A stretch of DNA of 64,000 bases from Rahnella laticis (GCF_015644585.1 NZ_JADOBI010000002.1:434001-498000), one strand, 5' to 3'; shown: positions 1-9,946, counted from the stretch's first letter. Numbers and translations: made by a program. Notes: generated by a model not told the origin, from the letters alone.

Positions 1-381
1 TGCATAGCCTTTGACATTCACGCTTCGTCCCTGTAATTGCAGGTTGTCAGCATTAAATACGGCTGTGCCGCCGCCGGTATCGGCCTGAACAGAGAGACTA
101 TATGACGCTGATTCTGAATTATCGGTTATGTGAGCGTCCGTCAGGCTGACGTCAACGTTTCCACCCGTTGAGGCCACATTAATCGTATTGTTGAACGTTG
201 TTCCGTCAGCAGTGAATTGCAGGTTATCGGGACCCGAAAAGTTAATCGAATCATTAATGGTTTCATTACCGTAATTCAGTGGGGGTGTTTGAGCATGTGC
301 ACTGTTTGTAATAGCCAGAGAGATTAAAGACGCCAGAACTACTCTTTTCGTATGACATGAATAACTTATTCGTTTTTTCAT
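1..381 (-). CDS. Autotransporter-like surface protein, N-terminal part (partial)
   Basis: The reading frame is open from an ATG at 381 to the window edge, giving 127 visible residues. They begin with a signal peptide (basic MKKR start, hydrophobic VVLASLISLA, cleavage near SAHA) followed by a Thr/Asn/Asp/Ser-rich passenger start typical of beta-helical autotransporters. The first 30 residues closely match the start of the autotransporter encoded just upstream on the same strand (shared LASLIS core and NSA-x-A cleavage region), so the two genes are tandem paralogues. The C-terminal barrel lies outside the window, so the autotransporter class is inferred from the paralogue. A palindrome at 579-592 lies about 200 bp before the start. 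Confidence 0.72.
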   Translation of the reverse strand, partial: MKKRISYSCHTKRVVLASLISLAITNSAHAQTPPLNYGNETINDSINFSGPDNLQFTADGTTFNNTINVASTGGNVDVSLTDAHITDNSESASYSLSVQADTGGGTAVFNADNLQLQGRSVNVKGYA

Positions 382-578
382 CGCGTAAACTCTTTTTTCA
401 CGAATATATCTTCCGTCTGCTGGCCGCAGATGAATTAAATTCGCTTGGTAGCAGGAATAAAATTGCGCACGACTTCGCCTTTGTTTTCAGGTCAAAGTGG
501 TATTGGCGCCAGAATTAAATCCCTGACTTGCCGGGGATTTCATGGCGCAAGAATATCGACTTTTGCTTTTCATTTCTT

Positions 579-592
579 GTCCAATTTTGGAC
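579..592. promoter_or_regulatory. Palindrome GTCCAA-TT-TTGGAC, candidate IprA-family operator
   Basis: Perfect inverted repeat with 6-bp arms, about 200 bp upstream of the autotransporter start at 381. The core TCCA-N4-TGGA recurs at 3349-3362, 22136-22151, 29290-29303 and 29378-29391, all in front of surface-structure or IprA-family regulator genes. The assignment to an IprA-type protein is inference. Confidence 0.45.
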
Positions 593-731
593 TGGAAAAA
601 ATGTGCATTGATAAGTTGCGAGTATTACATGGTGTCAATGTATTGATGTGGTAGATATTAATTTTTGATAATTCAGGTCTACATAAGGGACTTTCAGGGA
701 GGTCTTGCGAGTCATAGCAGAGCGCCGAAAC

Positions 732-755
732 AAAAAAGGCCGCTTTCGCGGCCTT
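732..755 (-). terminator. Rho-independent terminator of the autotransporter gene
   Basis: On the minus strand an 8-bp stem (AAGGCCGC / GCGGCCTT) with a GAAA loop runs into a T tract, about 30 bp after the stop codon of the 803-residue autotransporter. Confidence 0.85.
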
Positions 756-786
756 ACAGTTTTGAATATTACGGATTGATGCAGTT

Positions 787-3198
787 TTAGAATTTAAATT
801 CCGCACCTAAATACGCGTGAACTTCGTTGCTGACGTCGCTTGCAACCAACGTATTCACCTTCGCGGTGGTGCTCCAGTTCTTGCTCAGCTGTGCGTTCAG
901 CCCGGCACCGACGCTGCCGCCGTTGAGGTTCTGGCCGCCGAAGTTGTAATCGGAGGTATTGAATTTCGTGTCCTCAGAGAAACGCCCGACGTAGGAGGTT
1001 TCGATATACGGACGCAATACCTGGCCGCCTTTGAGGGTGATGTTTTTACCCGCTTTCACGCCCGCACCGGCAAAACCTGCGCTGAATTTACCGTCTGCGA
1101 CGTGGCTGTAGCCATCGTTATACGCATCAGTTTCCGTCTGGCTGTAACCGAGAACGGTGTAAGGCTGAACCCACCAGTCCTGCGCCAGATTGATCTGCGC
1201 ACCGACGCGCGCCTGCCATAACCAGGAGTTACCGTCATAATCGCCACCGGCTTTCAGCGTGCCGTCTTTACCGGACGCTGAATAGCTCATGTCGCCGTAA
1301 GTCGCGGTGGTGTCTGCGAACAGATGCCAGTTCTGGCCTTCGGCCTGATGCTGCGTCCAGCCCGCGTACAGGCTGTAATAATTACCGTCGATGTCGTTAC
1401 TGCCGTCGCTGCTGGTCACATCCAGATCGTTGTGCAGATAACCGAGGCCGGCACCGATGGAAAGGGTGTCGCCGTTAGCCAGCGCCCAGGAGGTGTCCGC
1501 GCCCAACTGGAAGCCGGAAATATCGTTGCTGTATTCGGTAGTGCCCGCCGTGCGGTCGCCGCCGGAATAAATGCCGTCCATCCAGACATTGCTGTCCGCA
1601 GTTTGCGCACTGTTTTCACCCATATGGCGGGCGTCCAGATGCTGGGTGATGCTGCCTGCGATGCGGTGGATCATATCGTCACTGGCTAACAGACCGGCCT
1701 GCGCAGCCTGTAAGTCAGCGGCAATATTTTTGACCGGTGTTACCGGGTTAACGGGATCAACAGGGTTTACCGGATCGACAGGATTTACCGGATCGACAGG
1801 ATTAACCGGGTCTACCGGATTAACAGGGTCAACCGGATCTACAGGATTGACAGGATCAACCGGTAATGGCGGCAACGGAGGTTTAAGCGGCGTCGGTGGC
1901 ATTTCATTCGCGGTAAATGCGATGCTGTAGTAGCCTTTTTCCGCTAAATTCTGTGCGGCGCTTTCATCCGTGATTTTATAGGCCATACGGTCAAGCACAT
2001 AGGAACCGGTGCGCACCGTGTCCGCAATATAACGGCCATCAATAGAGTTTGCTATTGTCACTTGCTCGCCGTCATTGAAGAAGAAATAAGACGCTTTGCC
2101 GGTATTAACCAGCGACGGATCAACATAATTGACGTTGAAATTCACAGAATCGTAATTGGTTATTTTCTGAGGCGCGCCGATCGATTCCCCGCCAATTATG
2201 CCGCCGTTATTAACATTTACCGTTAAAGCATCGGACGCTATATTACTTGTCGATGTAATATTTCCGCGATAGATAGCGTTGGATACATTAATTGTTGTGT
2301 CAGATTTTTTTCCCGCGCTATCCGAGGTGTTACCGGTTGAAATATTCCCATTGACATCTGATTTATCTAGGTTTAACAATATCACAGAACCATTAAGATT
2401 TATATTCCCATTGATGGTTGTATTGTTTTTGAGATTAACACTGGTATTGCCCGCGCCTTTTACAATCAGGGACGCTGTTGTATAATTATCAATATCAACA
2501 ATGCTGTCTGTACTGGAAAAAACTGATATATCCTGCGTTGAACCTTTAGGTTGTTGCGTATCTGTATTCTTGAGGTTCAGCGTTGTAGCTCCGGCGCTCA
2601 TCAATGAAATTGCACCGGTTATATTGCTGTCTGTTACATCAGTAAAGATATCATTGTTCCTTTCGACTCCATCCCGGGACATATTAGTCGTCCCTTGAAT
2701 TTTAGCTAGCTGGCTATTATCAACTGATAGATAATAACTCGAGGTATTCAGCATCAAAGTTTCGCTAAAGTTCGAATCAGATATATTAATATTTGCCCTT
2801 GCCGTTGCAACCGCGTCTTGAAGTACGAATAGAGAAATGCCGGTTTTTTTATCAATTACGGTATTTTTTATCACTAAATTTAATTCATCCACTGATTGAA
2901 TAAATAGTGAATTGCTATTTATTGGGGCTGGTTTTGTATTTGTAAAGTGGCTATCCGATATCAGTATGTTTGCATTGTCGCCAATATCCATATTTTTTAA
3001 AGCAACTGAGGAGTTAAAAATACTGTTTTTAGCGGTGAAATTGTAACTTTCGCGGCTGGTTAAATATATTTCATCCGTTACGTTTTGATTGCTGTAATCA
3101 TAATCTACAGCCTGCGCGCTATTTGCACTTGCTGCCGATATCAATGAGGCTAGCAACAATTTTTTTGTTGAGCATCTGTAAATTTTTTTTGTTTTCAT
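787..3198 (-). CDS. Autotransporter with Pro-rich linker and beta-barrel domain
   Basis: 803 residues. A signal peptide (MKTKK, hydrophobic LLLASLISA, cleavage after NSAQA) is followed by a Thr/Asn/Ser-rich, repetitive passenger to about residue 430, a proline-rich linker of repeated PVDPVN units (about 440-485), and a C-terminal domain of about 270 residues with alternating aromatic strands ending in ...LGAEFKF. The terminal aromatic residue is typical of an autotransporter (type V secretion) barrel. The passenger would be displayed at or released from the cell surface; its function cannot be read. The gene lies downstream of an IprA-family regulator on the same strand and upstream of a paralogue. 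A candidate operator is at 3349-3362. Confidence 0.9.
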   Translation of the reverse strand: MKTKKIYRCSTKKLLLASLISAASANSAQAVDYDYSNQNVTDEIYLTSRESYNFTAKNSIFNSSVALKNMDIGDNANILISDSHFTNTKPAPINSNSLFIQSVDELNLVIKNTVIDKKTGISLFVLQDAVATARANINISDSNFSETLMLNTSSYYLSVDNSQLAKIQGTTNMSRDGVERNNDIFTDVTDSNITGAISLMSAGATTLNLKNTDTQQPKGSTQDISVFSSTDSIVDIDNYTTASLIVKGAGNTSVNLKNNTTINGNINLNGSVILLNLDKSDVNGNISTGNTSDSAGKKSDTTINVSNAIYRGNITSTSNIASDALTVNVNNGGIIGGESIGAPQKITNYDSVNFNVNYVDPSLVNTGKASYFFFNDGEQVTIANSIDGRYIADTVRTGSYVLDRMAYKITDESAAQNLAEKGYYSIAFTANEMPPTPLKPPLPPLPVDPVNPVDPVDPVNPVDPVNPVDPVNPVDPVNPVDPVNPVTPVKNIAADLQAAQAGLLASDDMIHRIAGSITQHLDARHMGENSAQTADSNVWMDGIYSGGDRTAGTTEYSNDISGFQLGADTSWALANGDTLSIGAGLGYLHNDLDVTSSDGSNDIDGNYYSLYAGWTQHQAEGQNWHLFADTTATYGDMSYSASGKDGTLKAGGDYDGNSWLWQARVGAQINLAQDWWVQPYTVLGYSQTETDAYNDGYSHVADGKFSAGFAGAGVKAGKNITLKGGQVLRPYIETSYVGRFSEDTKFNTSDYNFGGQNLNGGSVGAGLNAQLSKNWSTTAKVNTLVASDVSNEVHAYLGAEFKF
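1739..1868 (-). repeat. Tandem 18-nt repeats encoding PVDPVN linker units
   Basis: A run of degenerate units of about 18 nt, each encoding Pro-Val-Asp-Pro-Val-Asn, forms the linker between passenger and barrel. Such in-frame repeats can change copy number by slippage; whether they do here is unknown. Confidence 0.8.
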
Positions 3199-3348
3199 TC
3201 CTAAAATCCTTCCTTGTTGAATATATTTCGCATTATTCCTGTTGCCATCTTAAACTTGACGGCAGAGATAATACTGATGTTTGAATTTAATCTCAGGGGG
3301 AGTGAAATTCGATGGAAGGAGAATATCTATTTTTTATTGGCTATACTC

Positions 3349-3362
3349 GTCCACTTTTGGAC
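3349..3362. promoter_or_regulatory. Palindrome GTCCAC-TT-TTGGAC, candidate IprA-family operator
   Basis: Inverted repeat with one mismatch, about 155 bp upstream of the full-length autotransporter and in the gap after the IprA-family gene. It shares the TCCA-N4-TGGA core with the other sites in the window. Confidence 0.45.
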
Positions 3363-3463
3363 AGTACTGAAGAATATTCCTTTTTTCTAAATTTGATAAC
3401 CAATGCTGAATAACGATATGTATAGTGCAAAAAACATTTTTTTAAAAAAAAATTTATCAAAAT

Positions 3464-3490
3464 TAACCCATCCGGCAAGCCGGGATCAGA
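3464..3490 (-). terminator. Possible terminator of the IprA-family gene
   Basis: On the minus strand, CCCATC...GATGGG and an inner CCGG/CCGG stem overlap the stop codon of the regulator, followed by an A/T-rich tract containing a long T run. The stem is imperfect. Confidence 0.45.
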
Positions 3491-4190
3491 TGGGGTGAGC
3501 ATTTTTTGCAGAATCGGGTGCGGGAAGGCTTTTAATTATCTGAATTAACTTACCATTCTCGATGATGATATATCCCTCTTCACGCAGGGTTGCAATAATC
3601 TTCATGATTCCGCTTCGTGCAAGATTACTGCGCGTGAGTACGAATTTAGATACGCCTGTTTTCAGCCTCTCCTCTGGCTTTAATTTCGCCAGTTCTTCAA
3701 GTAAGCCGCAAACAATGTGCAGTGACGTTCTGTTAATCAGCAAATTATTGCGGTTAGCCTGGTAATCATTGAGATAGGTTTGATAGGTAAGAACGTGCGG
3801 GAAAACACGGTGTTTAACCGCGAGTTTCAGCGCTTTTTCACGGGGTAACAGGCTGATTTTAGACTCTTTAGTGGGTAAGATTTTGAACAGCGTGTACTGA
3901 AAACGTGACCCTTGTAACCCCAAAATAAAGGGTGCCCGGGCGGTGGCAAGCAGCACCATATCCGAACGGTGGTAGATGTTCACTTCACCTTCAGTGACAA
4001 GCGCCACCGTCAGCAGGTTATTTTCATATAAATTTAAGCTGCCATCGCCTCTTCTTTTTTCCAGCAGAGGTGTCGCATATGGGAGAAATAGGGAAACAAG
4101 CTCTTCCAGTGCTGCCAGCGGTTTTTCCATTGGAAGCTGCACTGGGGGGGAATCAGAGGTAATCGTCATGGTAACTCCGGTTGCGTCCAT
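3486..4190 (-). CDS. IprA-family helix-turn-helix regulator (copy 1)
   Basis: 234 residues. The protein has a CRP-like N-terminal sensor region and a C-terminal winged helix with the family pattern RSNLARSGIMKIIATLREEGYIII followed by a GKL(I)xI ending. Escherichia coli IprA (formerly YaiV), a regulator linked to peroxide resistance, has the same C-terminal pattern. Two further family members lie at 21322-21960 and 22223-22879. The gene sits 288 bp upstream of an autotransporter on the same strand, so it may control that gene. The start at 4190 could be replaced by an internal Met six codons later. A palindrome-like site at 4280-4293 precedes it and suggests autoregulation. Confidence 0.75.
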   Translation of the reverse strand: MDATGVTMTITSDSPPVQLPMEKPLAALEELVSLFLPYATPLLEKRRGDGSLNLYENNLLTVALVTEGEVNIYHRSDMVLLATARAPFILGLQGSRFQYTLFKILPTKESKISLLPREKALKLAVKHRVFPHVLTYQTYLNDYQANRNNLLINRTSLHIVCGLLEELAKLKPEERLKTGVSKFVLTRSNLARSGIMKIIATLREEGYIIIENGKLIQIIKSLPAPDSAKNAHPI

Positions 4191-4550
4191 TCTTAATTAA
4201 TAATCCAAAAGATTAAGTGTTCTATTTATGTTGGCGGACATTATTCAAACAAAACTGACCAGAGGCAAGGAGAGGAGACGTCCAAAACTAGACACTGAAA
4301 TAGCGATATAAGAAGTCCCCCCTATTAGCAGGTGATAATACAGAGGTCCTCAGCGCGGTTGGATATTAGTGAAGCGTCATTCTTTTAAGAAAATGACGGA
4401 AACTGGCCTGGCTGGACAAACCCATTCCAAAAGCCTTCATGATGCCTGATGTTCGCCGTTTGCTCTTTTTCTTGCGTGAATGTATCCATATATTCCACAA
4501 TGCGTGCTAAGCAAACCCGCCAACATTTTCAGATTCCGGAACATTACGAA
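4191..4550. other. 360-bp divergent intergenic region
   Basis: Separates the IprA-family gene (minus) from a LysR gene (plus). It contains a near-palindrome GTCCAA-AA-CTAGAC at 4280-4293 and an inverted repeat with arms CGTCATT (4375-4381) and AATGACG (4392-4398). An in-frame upstream extension of the LysR frame exists but is not expected to be coding. No other gene is seen. Confidence 0.5.
4280..4293. promoter_or_regulatory. Degenerate copy of the TCCA-N4-TGGA palindrome
   Basis: GTCCAA-AA-CTAGAC, one mismatch in the TGGA half, about 95 bp upstream of the IprA-family start. A plausible autoregulatory operator; weaker than the other copies. Confidence 0.3.
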
Positions 4551-5462
4551 ATGCGCAAAACAGATCATCTGGGTGGTATCACGGCGTTTGTCACGACGGC
4601 GCAGTGCGGGAGTTTTACCGCGGCGGCGGAACGGCTGGGGCTGACGAAATCGGCGGTGGCGAAAAGCGTCGGGCGGCTGGAAGCGCGGCTCGGGCTGCAA
4701 CTTTTTCAGCGTTCGACGCGGCGGCTCAGCCTGACGCCGGACGGTGAGCGTTATCTGCAAAGCAGCCAGAACGCGATTGAAATTCTGGAACAGGCCGAGG
4801 CGGAACTGATGTCGCATACCGCAAAACCCTCCGGCCGGTTGCGGGTAGATTTACCGGCGGCGTTCGGGCGGCAGCGGATCATGCCGCATCTGCTGGCAGT
4901 TATCCGGCAATATCCTGAACTGGAAATGACGATTACGTTCAGCGAGCGGTTTATCGATCCGATTGAAGAGGGTATCGATCTGGTGGTGCGTATCGGGGAA
5001 CTGACCGACAGCAGCGGGCTGATAGCGCGCCGTCTGACCACGCAAAAGCTGGTGATCTGCGCCGCGCCGGATTATCTCGCGCAATATGGCGAACCGCATG
5101 AACCTGAAGAACTCAGCCAGCATCGCTGCGTGGTGGGCGTGCGGCGCAATCAGCCAAAATTCTGGATCCTGCGCAACGCGCGCGGCGACGTGAGCCGCTA
5201 TACGCCGCCCGCGACGTACGAATTTGCCGACGGCGACGCCATGCTGGCAGGCGTGCTGGCCGGTTGCGGGCTTTCGCAATTGCCGCTGTGGCTGGTAGGG
5301 AAATATCTGGCAAGCGGGGAGCTGAAAGAGGTGCTGACAGGGCATTCCGGGGGAGAAATGCCTGTCAGCGCGTTGTGGCCTAAAAGCCGTCAGCTGTTAC
5401 CGAAAATCCGCTTTGTGGTGGATACGCTGATCAAAGCCGCGGAAGACGGCCAGCTCGACTGA
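4551..5462 (+). CDS. LysR-family transcriptional regulator
   Basis: 303 residues from ATG 4551 (MRKTDHLGGI), where the LysR domain begins; an in-frame extension further upstream has no family counterpart and was not used. The N-terminal helix-turn-helix reads FTAAAERLGLTKSAVAKSVGRLEARLG, followed by the usual periplasmic-binding-like effector domain. It resembles the DmlR/AaeR branch of LysR proteins. It is convergent, 6 bp apart, with a gene for an old-yellow-enzyme reductase and an exporter, which are the obvious candidate targets. The effector is unknown. Confidence 0.9.
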   Translation: MRKTDHLGGITAFVTTAQCGSFTAAAERLGLTKSAVAKSVGRLEARLGLQLFQRSTRRLSLTPDGERYLQSSQNAIEILEQAEAELMSHTAKPSGRLRVDLPAAFGRQRIMPHLLAVIRQYPELEMTITFSERFIDPIEEGIDLVVRIGELTDSSGLIARRLTTQKLVICAAPDYLAQYGEPHEPEELSQHRCVVGVRRNQPKFWILRNARGDVSRYTPPATYEFADGDAMLAGVLAGCGLSQLPLWLVGKYLASGELKEVLTGHSGGEMPVSALWPKSRQLLPKIRFVVDTLIKAAEDGQLD

Positions 5463-5468
5463 TGCGGC

Positions 5469-6575
5469 TTATGCTTTTTCGTCATAGAACGGGTAATCGG
5501 TGTAGCCTTTTTCGTTGCCGCCGTAAAACGTGGCGCGATCCGGCTCCGTCAGCGGCCAGTTATTTGCCATCCGTTCGACCAGATCCGGGTTGGAAATAAA
5601 CGGTCGGCCAAAGGCAATCAGGTCAGCGCGGTCTGCCTGCAACCAGGCCTCCGCACGGTCTTTCTCAAAACTGCCTGCGATGATCAGTGTGCCGGAATAG
5701 GCTTTGCGGAATGAATCCGTGAATCCTTGCGGAATCGCCTGCGCGCCGAGGCTTTGCTGGTCGCTCAGATGCACAAAGGCCAGCGAACGCGTGCTGAGTT
5801 CTGCGGCCAGCGTTAACCAGGTTTCCGCTTCACCTTCAAATTCATGCATATCAAAAAGACGACCAAACGGCGCGAGGCGGATCCCGGTTTTACCGGCACC
5901 AATGGCCTCCGCCACGGCGTCCGTCACTTCCAGCACAAAGCGCAGGCGGTTGGCAATTTCCGCGCCGCCGTATTCATCTTCACGGGTATTTAAGCCGCCG
6001 TTGATGAACTGCTCCGCCAGATAGCCGTTGGCCGCGTGGATTTCCACCCCGTCGAACCCGGCGCGGATGGCGTTTTTCGCGGCAGTCACGTAATCCTGCA
6101 CCACGCCGCGGATTTCCTCTTTGGATAACGCGCGCGGCATGGAAACGGCGACCGGGCCATATTTGCCTTCGTCGTTAATCCCGAAGCAGGTGGCGTTTTC
6201 TGCCCTGACCGCTACCGAACTCACCGGCGCTTCACCTTTATTTTGCAGGCTGGTGTGCGAAACGCGGCCCACGTGCCAGAGCTGGATAAAGATTTTGCCG
6301 TTTTTGTCATGCACCGCTTTTGTTGTCAGCGCCCAGCCTCTGACCTGCGCTTCGTTATAAATCCCCGGCGTGAAGGCGTAACCCTGGCCCTGAACGGAAA
6401 TCTGCGAACCTTCAGAAACGATCAGCCCGGCAGAGGCGCGCTGCTGATAATAGCGGGCGGTCAGTTCGTCCGCCGTGTCGCCTTTATCCGCACGCGAACG
6501 GGTCATCGGTGCCATCACCACGCGGTTGGATAATGTGATATCCCCCAGTTTGTACGGCGTAAATAATTTCTCCAT
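5469..6575 (-). CDS. Old yellow enzyme family alkene reductase (NemA-like)
   Basis: 368 residues, the usual length for NADPH-dependent FMN ene-reductases such as NemA/XenA. Family signs: LSNRVVMAPMTRSRA near the N-terminus, QLWHVGRVSH, the substrate-binding pair in GVEIHAANGYLAEQF (His...Asn type), LRFVLEVTDAV and FGRPFISNPDLVERM. Such enzymes reduce activated C=C bonds and nitro compounds in the cytoplasm. A clear AGGAGAG ribosome site precedes ATG 6575. An MFS exporter ends 41 bp upstream on the same strand, so the two probably form a detoxification operon. NemA itself is not claimed because the sequence is rather divergent. Confidence 0.9.
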   Translation of the reverse strand: MEKLFTPYKLGDITLSNRVVMAPMTRSRADKGDTADELTARYYQQRASAGLIVSEGSQISVQGQGYAFTPGIYNEAQVRGWALTTKAVHDKNGKIFIQLWHVGRVSHTSLQNKGEAPVSSVAVRAENATCFGINDEGKYGPVAVSMPRALSKEEIRGVVQDYVTAAKNAIRAGFDGVEIHAANGYLAEQFINGGLNTREDEYGGAEIANRLRFVLEVTDAVAEAIGAGKTGIRLAPFGRLFDMHEFEGEAETWLTLAAELSTRSLAFVHLSDQQSLGAQAIPQGFTDSFRKAYSGTLIIAGSFEKDRAEAWLQADRADLIAFGRPFISNPDLVERMANNWPLTEPDRATFYGGNEKGYTDYPFYDEKA

Positions 6576-6616
6576 GGTTCTCTCCTTTCACTGAATGTTG
6601 TTAGAAAAATGCGGAA

Positions 6617-7813
6617 TTAATTCTGTTTCGCGTGTTCGTTTCTGTGGGTCTGGCAGGCAAGGTCACCGGCGTCCACGCGCTGTTTGATGTAAATACTGAG
6701 CCACGCGGCGGCGGCGAAAATGATGCTGCTCAGCACCACTGAACGCGTACCGAATTCGGCGATAAACCAGCCGCCCGCCAGTGAACCGACGGTGATGCCC
6801 AGATTTGAAAATGACATGTACAGGCTGTTGGCGAATTCCGGCGCCTGGCTGGCTTCGCGCATCAGCCACGTCTGGCTGACCACCAGCCCGGAAGAGTGGA
6901 ATGCGCCCCAGAAAATCATCAGTGCCCACATGGCAAGCAGGGAGTCACCGGCCAGCCAGACGAGGATGAAAATCAGCGCGTACAGCACCGGATACAGATG
7001 TGTCGTTTTGTTGGCGTTTTTTTGCAGGAAGCTGCTGAACACAAAGTTCCCGGCGAACCCGCAGACACCAAAGACGATGAGCATCGCCGTGATCATATTG
7101 CTGTTGAGGTGCGTGACGCGTGACAGGTAATCCGCCACGTAGCTGAAACTCGAGAACATCGCGGCGAAAATCATCGTGACCGTGACGATCGTCAGCCATA
7201 GCTTGCCGTTACGCAGCACGCTCACCTGGCTGGCGAAGGACACTTTGGCCGTGGCAGGCATCGAAGGGACGAAGAAGAGGATCCCGAAGAACGCGAGGGC
7301 GCAGGACATCGCCGCAAAGTAGAACGCACCGGCCAGCGATAAATGTTCCGCAATCAGCGAACTTAACGGCACGCCGAGCACCAGCCCGATCGCCACACCG
7401 GCAAACACTTTCGCCGCCGCACCGGCACTTTTTTCTTTCGGCACGGCCTGCGTGGCAACCACCAGCGCGACCGCAAAGAATACCGCGTGCGTGAGTGCCG
7501 GAAGAATGCGGAAGACCAGCATCATATTGAAGACGTCGGTAGTGGCGTAAATCAGGTTGGAAACCACGAACACAAAGAGAATCGAAAGCAGCACGGTTTT
7601 TTTGTTAAACCCTGACAGCAAAAGCGTAATGAAGGGGCCGGTGACGGCGACGATCACGGCGTAAATGCTGACCAGAAAACCAACCTGTGTGGCGGTGACG
7701 TGGAGCTGTTCGATGAGTTTCGGCAACAATCCGATGATGCCAATTTCCGTGGTAATGACGCTGAAAACTGCGACGGAAAGTGTCAGCAGCAGGAGTGAAT
7801 TTTTATTTTGCAT
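6617..7813 (-). CDS. MFS (DHA1-type) efflux transporter
   Basis: 398 residues with about twelve hydrophobic segments and two six-helix halves. The N-terminus (LSVAVFSVITTEIGIIGLLPKL) and the loop FNKKTVLL resemble drug/sugar efflux transporters of the SotB/YdhP/NepI group. Inner membrane exporter; substrate unknown. First gene of a probable two-gene unit with the downstream ene-reductase. Confidence 0.85.
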   Translation of the reverse strand: MQNKNSLLLLTLSVAVFSVITTEIGIIGLLPKLIEQLHVTATQVGFLVSIYAVIVAVTGPFITLLLSGFNKKTVLLSILFVFVVSNLIYATTDVFNMMLVFRILPALTHAVFFAVALVVATQAVPKEKSAGAAAKVFAGVAIGLVLGVPLSSLIAEHLSLAGAFYFAAMSCALAFFGILFFVPSMPATAKVSFASQVSVLRNGKLWLTIVTVTMIFAAMFSSFSYVADYLSRVTHLNSNMITAMLIVFGVCGFAGNFVFSSFLQKNANKTTHLYPVLYALIFILVWLAGDSLLAMWALMIFWGAFHSSGLVVSQTWLMREASQAPEFANSLYMSFSNLGITVGSLAGGWFIAEFGTRSVVLSSIIFAAAAWLSIYIKQRVDAGDLACQTHRNEHAKQN

Positions 7814-8140
7814 TGAAAGCCTTGTGGAACCGAATGTGCAGATGAAAAGTTGAACCTGATCATCCGGCAGTTCGTATTATTCGGAAAGGCCTCTCCGGGC
7901 GCATCTTAGTAGACATAACTTCGCCAATGGAATGCGGGACGTGCCGTATCGTTTTTGTCCGATTTTTACAATGCGACTTAACCGAAACTTTATTAATTGA
8001 TAATTAATTCAATGAATTGCAGTGTAAATATTTCAACGCTCATCATATCGGCAGGGGATTACTTCGCCGGAAACTATGATAAAATGCGCGGCCCAGGGTT
8101 TCCCCGCACGACCATTAAAAGAAAAGGTTTATCCCGAGTA
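7814..8140. other. 327-bp divergent intergenic region
   Basis: Lies between the MFS exporter (minus) and dgcP (plus), so both promoters should be here. It is A/T-rich near 7985-8020. No gene, repeat or recognised operator is seen; the in-frame codons upstream of dgcP lack family similarity. Confidence 0.4.
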
Positions 8141-9157
8141 ATGTCTGACAATCTTATTGAGCGCATTTCGAGTGCGTTAGAATCTGAATACACGCTTGAA
8201 GGACTCGTTCGACAGCTTCTTGAAATGCTTGAGCTGGTGACCAATATGGAATCGACGTATCTCACCCGCATCGAGCCGGACGGCGATTACCAGCACATCC
8301 TGTTCTCCCGCAACACGCAAAGTATGCAAATTCCCGAGGGGCTTTCGGTGCCGTGGGGCGATACGTTGTGCAAGCGCGCGCTCGACGAAGGCCGCCGTTA
8401 TACCTGCGATGTCGCCAGTATCTGGGGCGATTCCGAGGCGGCAAAAGCGCTGGGGATCATGACTTACGTGAGCACGCCGGTGACGCTGGTGGATGGTTCG
8501 CTGTACGGCACGCTGTGCGCCGCCAGTTCAGAAAATCGCGAGCTTTCGGAACGCAGCGAACAGGTGTTGCAGCTTTTCGCGCAACTGATCGCCCAGCAGA
8601 TTCAGAACGAACAGTTGCTGAAAAAGCTGCAAGAGGCGAATGCCGCGCTGACTGCCGTCAGCCTGACCGATGAACTCACCGAATTGCCTAACCGCCGCGC
8701 GGTGTTTGAAACGCTGCCCGACCTGTTTGATCGTGCCGCTGATAAGGCGAATTATGTTCTGGTGGCATTTACCGATCTGGATAATTTCAAGCAGATCAAT
8801 GATATCTACGGCCACGAAACGGGCGATGATTTCCTGTATGCCGTCGGGCAAAGGCTGAAAGCGGGCGCTGCGAAAGGGGAAATTCTCGGGCGTGTCGGCG
8901 GTGACGAATTTATCGTCGCCGGAGAAGGGCCGTCAGGATTTGATGACGCGCAACTGGCGGCGGATGCATTCAAAACCCGTCTGCGCAGTATGCTTACCGG
9001 CGAATACAAACTGCATTCGTGCACGCTGGATTACGCAGGCCCGAGCATCGGCGCGATCGCCATTAATCCTGCTGCCGTTAATCCGGATCAGGCGCTGCAT
9101 GAAGCCGATCAGGCAATGTATCTGGATAAAAACCAGAGAAGAACAAAAGTGAAGTAA
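8141..9157 (+). CDS. dgcP: Diguanylate cyclase DgcP (GAF-GGDEF)
   Basis: 338 residues from ATG 8141 (MSDNLIERIS); the E. coli protein (YeaP, 341 residues) starts similarly and shares the stretch LVRQLLEMLE. An N-terminal GAF domain (about 15-165) is followed by a GGDEF domain (about 180-335) with LPNRRA, FTDLDNFKQIND and an intact GRVGGDEF active site, so it should make cyclic di-GMP from two GTP. No RxxD inhibitory site is seen at the usual position before GGDEF. E. coli DgcP acts at the cell pole. Together with the HD-GYP protein at 59680-62610 the window holds both synthesis and candidate degradation functions. Confidence 0.92.
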   Translation: MSDNLIERISSALESEYTLEGLVRQLLEMLELVTNMESTYLTRIEPDGDYQHILFSRNTQSMQIPEGLSVPWGDTLCKRALDEGRRYTCDVASIWGDSEAAKALGIMTYVSTPVTLVDGSLYGTLCAASSENRELSERSEQVLQLFAQLIAQQIQNEQLLKKLQEANAALTAVSLTDELTELPNRRAVFETLPDLFDRAADKANYVLVAFTDLDNFKQINDIYGHETGDDFLYAVGQRLKAGAAKGEILGRVGGDEFIVAGEGPSGFDDAQLAADAFKTRLRSMLTGEYKLHSCTLDYAGPSIGAIAINPAAVNPDQALHEADQAMYLDKNQRRTKVK

Positions 9158-9168
9158 AGCCGGATCCT

Positions 9169-9196
9169 GCGCCTTTGCGTTTTACTCCAAAGGCGC
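9169..9196. terminator. Hairpin between convergent genes
   Basis: GCGCCTTTG / CAAAGGCGC with a 10-nt loop lies between the ends of dgcP and the ABC ATPase gene. It may act as a terminator for both, although no strong T tract follows. Confidence 0.5.
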
Positions 9197-9208
9197 GGTA
9201 TTCAGAAA

Positions 9209-9946
9209 TCAGTTGTGATGTAAATCGCTCAAAAACTTCTGCGCACGGGCGTGCTGCGGACGCGTGAAGAAGTTCTCCGGCGTGGATTTCTCCAGAATTT
9301 TCCCCTGATCCATAAACCAGATCGTGTCCGCCACTTCACGGGCAAAATTCATTTCGTGCGTCACGCACATCATGGTCATGCCTTCGCGCGCCAGACCGCG
9401 CATCACGTTCAGCACTTCACCAACCATTTCCGGATCCAGCGCTGACGTCGGTTCATCAAACAACATCACCGGCGGTTTCATGGCTAACGCCCGCGCAATG
9501 GCGACGCGCTGCTGTTGCCCGCCGGAAAGCTGCGCCGGATAGGCATTGGCTTTGTGCGACAAACCGACGCGTTCCAGCAGTTCACCCGCATGCTGACGCG
9601 CTTCCTGCCGCTTCACTCCGAGCACTTTCACCGGCGACATCATGATGTTTTCCAGCACCGAAACGTGCGGGAAAAGGTTGAAGTTCTGGAACACAAACCC
9701 GATGCGCGTGCGCAGCTGGTTCAGGCGCGTGCTGGTGCCGTGAATGTCGATACCATCAAATAAAATCTGGCCTTCTTCAATTGGCTCCAGCCGGTTGACG
9801 GTGCGGATCAGCGTTGATTTCCCCGAGCCGGACGGCCCGCACACCACCACCACTTCACCGCTTTTAATTTCTGCACTCAGATCGGTCAGCGCCTGGTATT
9901 CGCCATACCATTTATTGACCTGATTAAATAAGATCACCGGTCGCAT
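9209..9946 (-). CDS. Polar amino acid ABC transporter, ATP-binding subunit
   Basis: 245 residues, GlnQ/HisP type. Walker [11 protein letters not shown]-loop [11 protein letters not shown], signature [15 protein letters not shown], Walker [15 protein letters not shown] and the switch His in VTHEMNFA are intact. It energises uptake through the two permeases encoded just upstream on the same strand. No binding protein is encoded in this operon; the nearest on the same strand is at 17999-18841, in a separate unit of the same island. Confidence 0.92.
   Translation of the reverse strand: MRPVILFNQVNKWYGEYQALTDLSAEIKSGEVVVVCGPSGSGKSTLIRTVNRLEPIEEGQILFDGIDIHGTSTRLNQLRTRIGFVFQNFNLFPHVSVLENIMMSPVKVLGVKRQEARQHAGELLERVGLSHKANAYPAQLSGGQQQRVAIARALAMKPPVMLFDEPTSALDPEMVGEVLNVMRGLAREGMTMMCVTHEMNFAREVADTIWFMDQGKILEKSTPENFFTRPQHARAQKFLSDLHHN

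Larger units (their letters stand above)
382..786. other. 405-bp intergenic region between two autotransporter genes
   Basis: No convincing gene is present. The stretch holds the terminator of the upstream autotransporter (732-755) and, near 579-592, an inverted repeat GTCCAA-TT-TTGGAC that also occurs, with small changes, before the neighbouring autotransporter and other genes in the window. The promoter of the downstream, partly visible autotransporter is expected here. Short open frames on both strands have no ribosome-binding site and no recognisable product. Confidence 0.5.
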
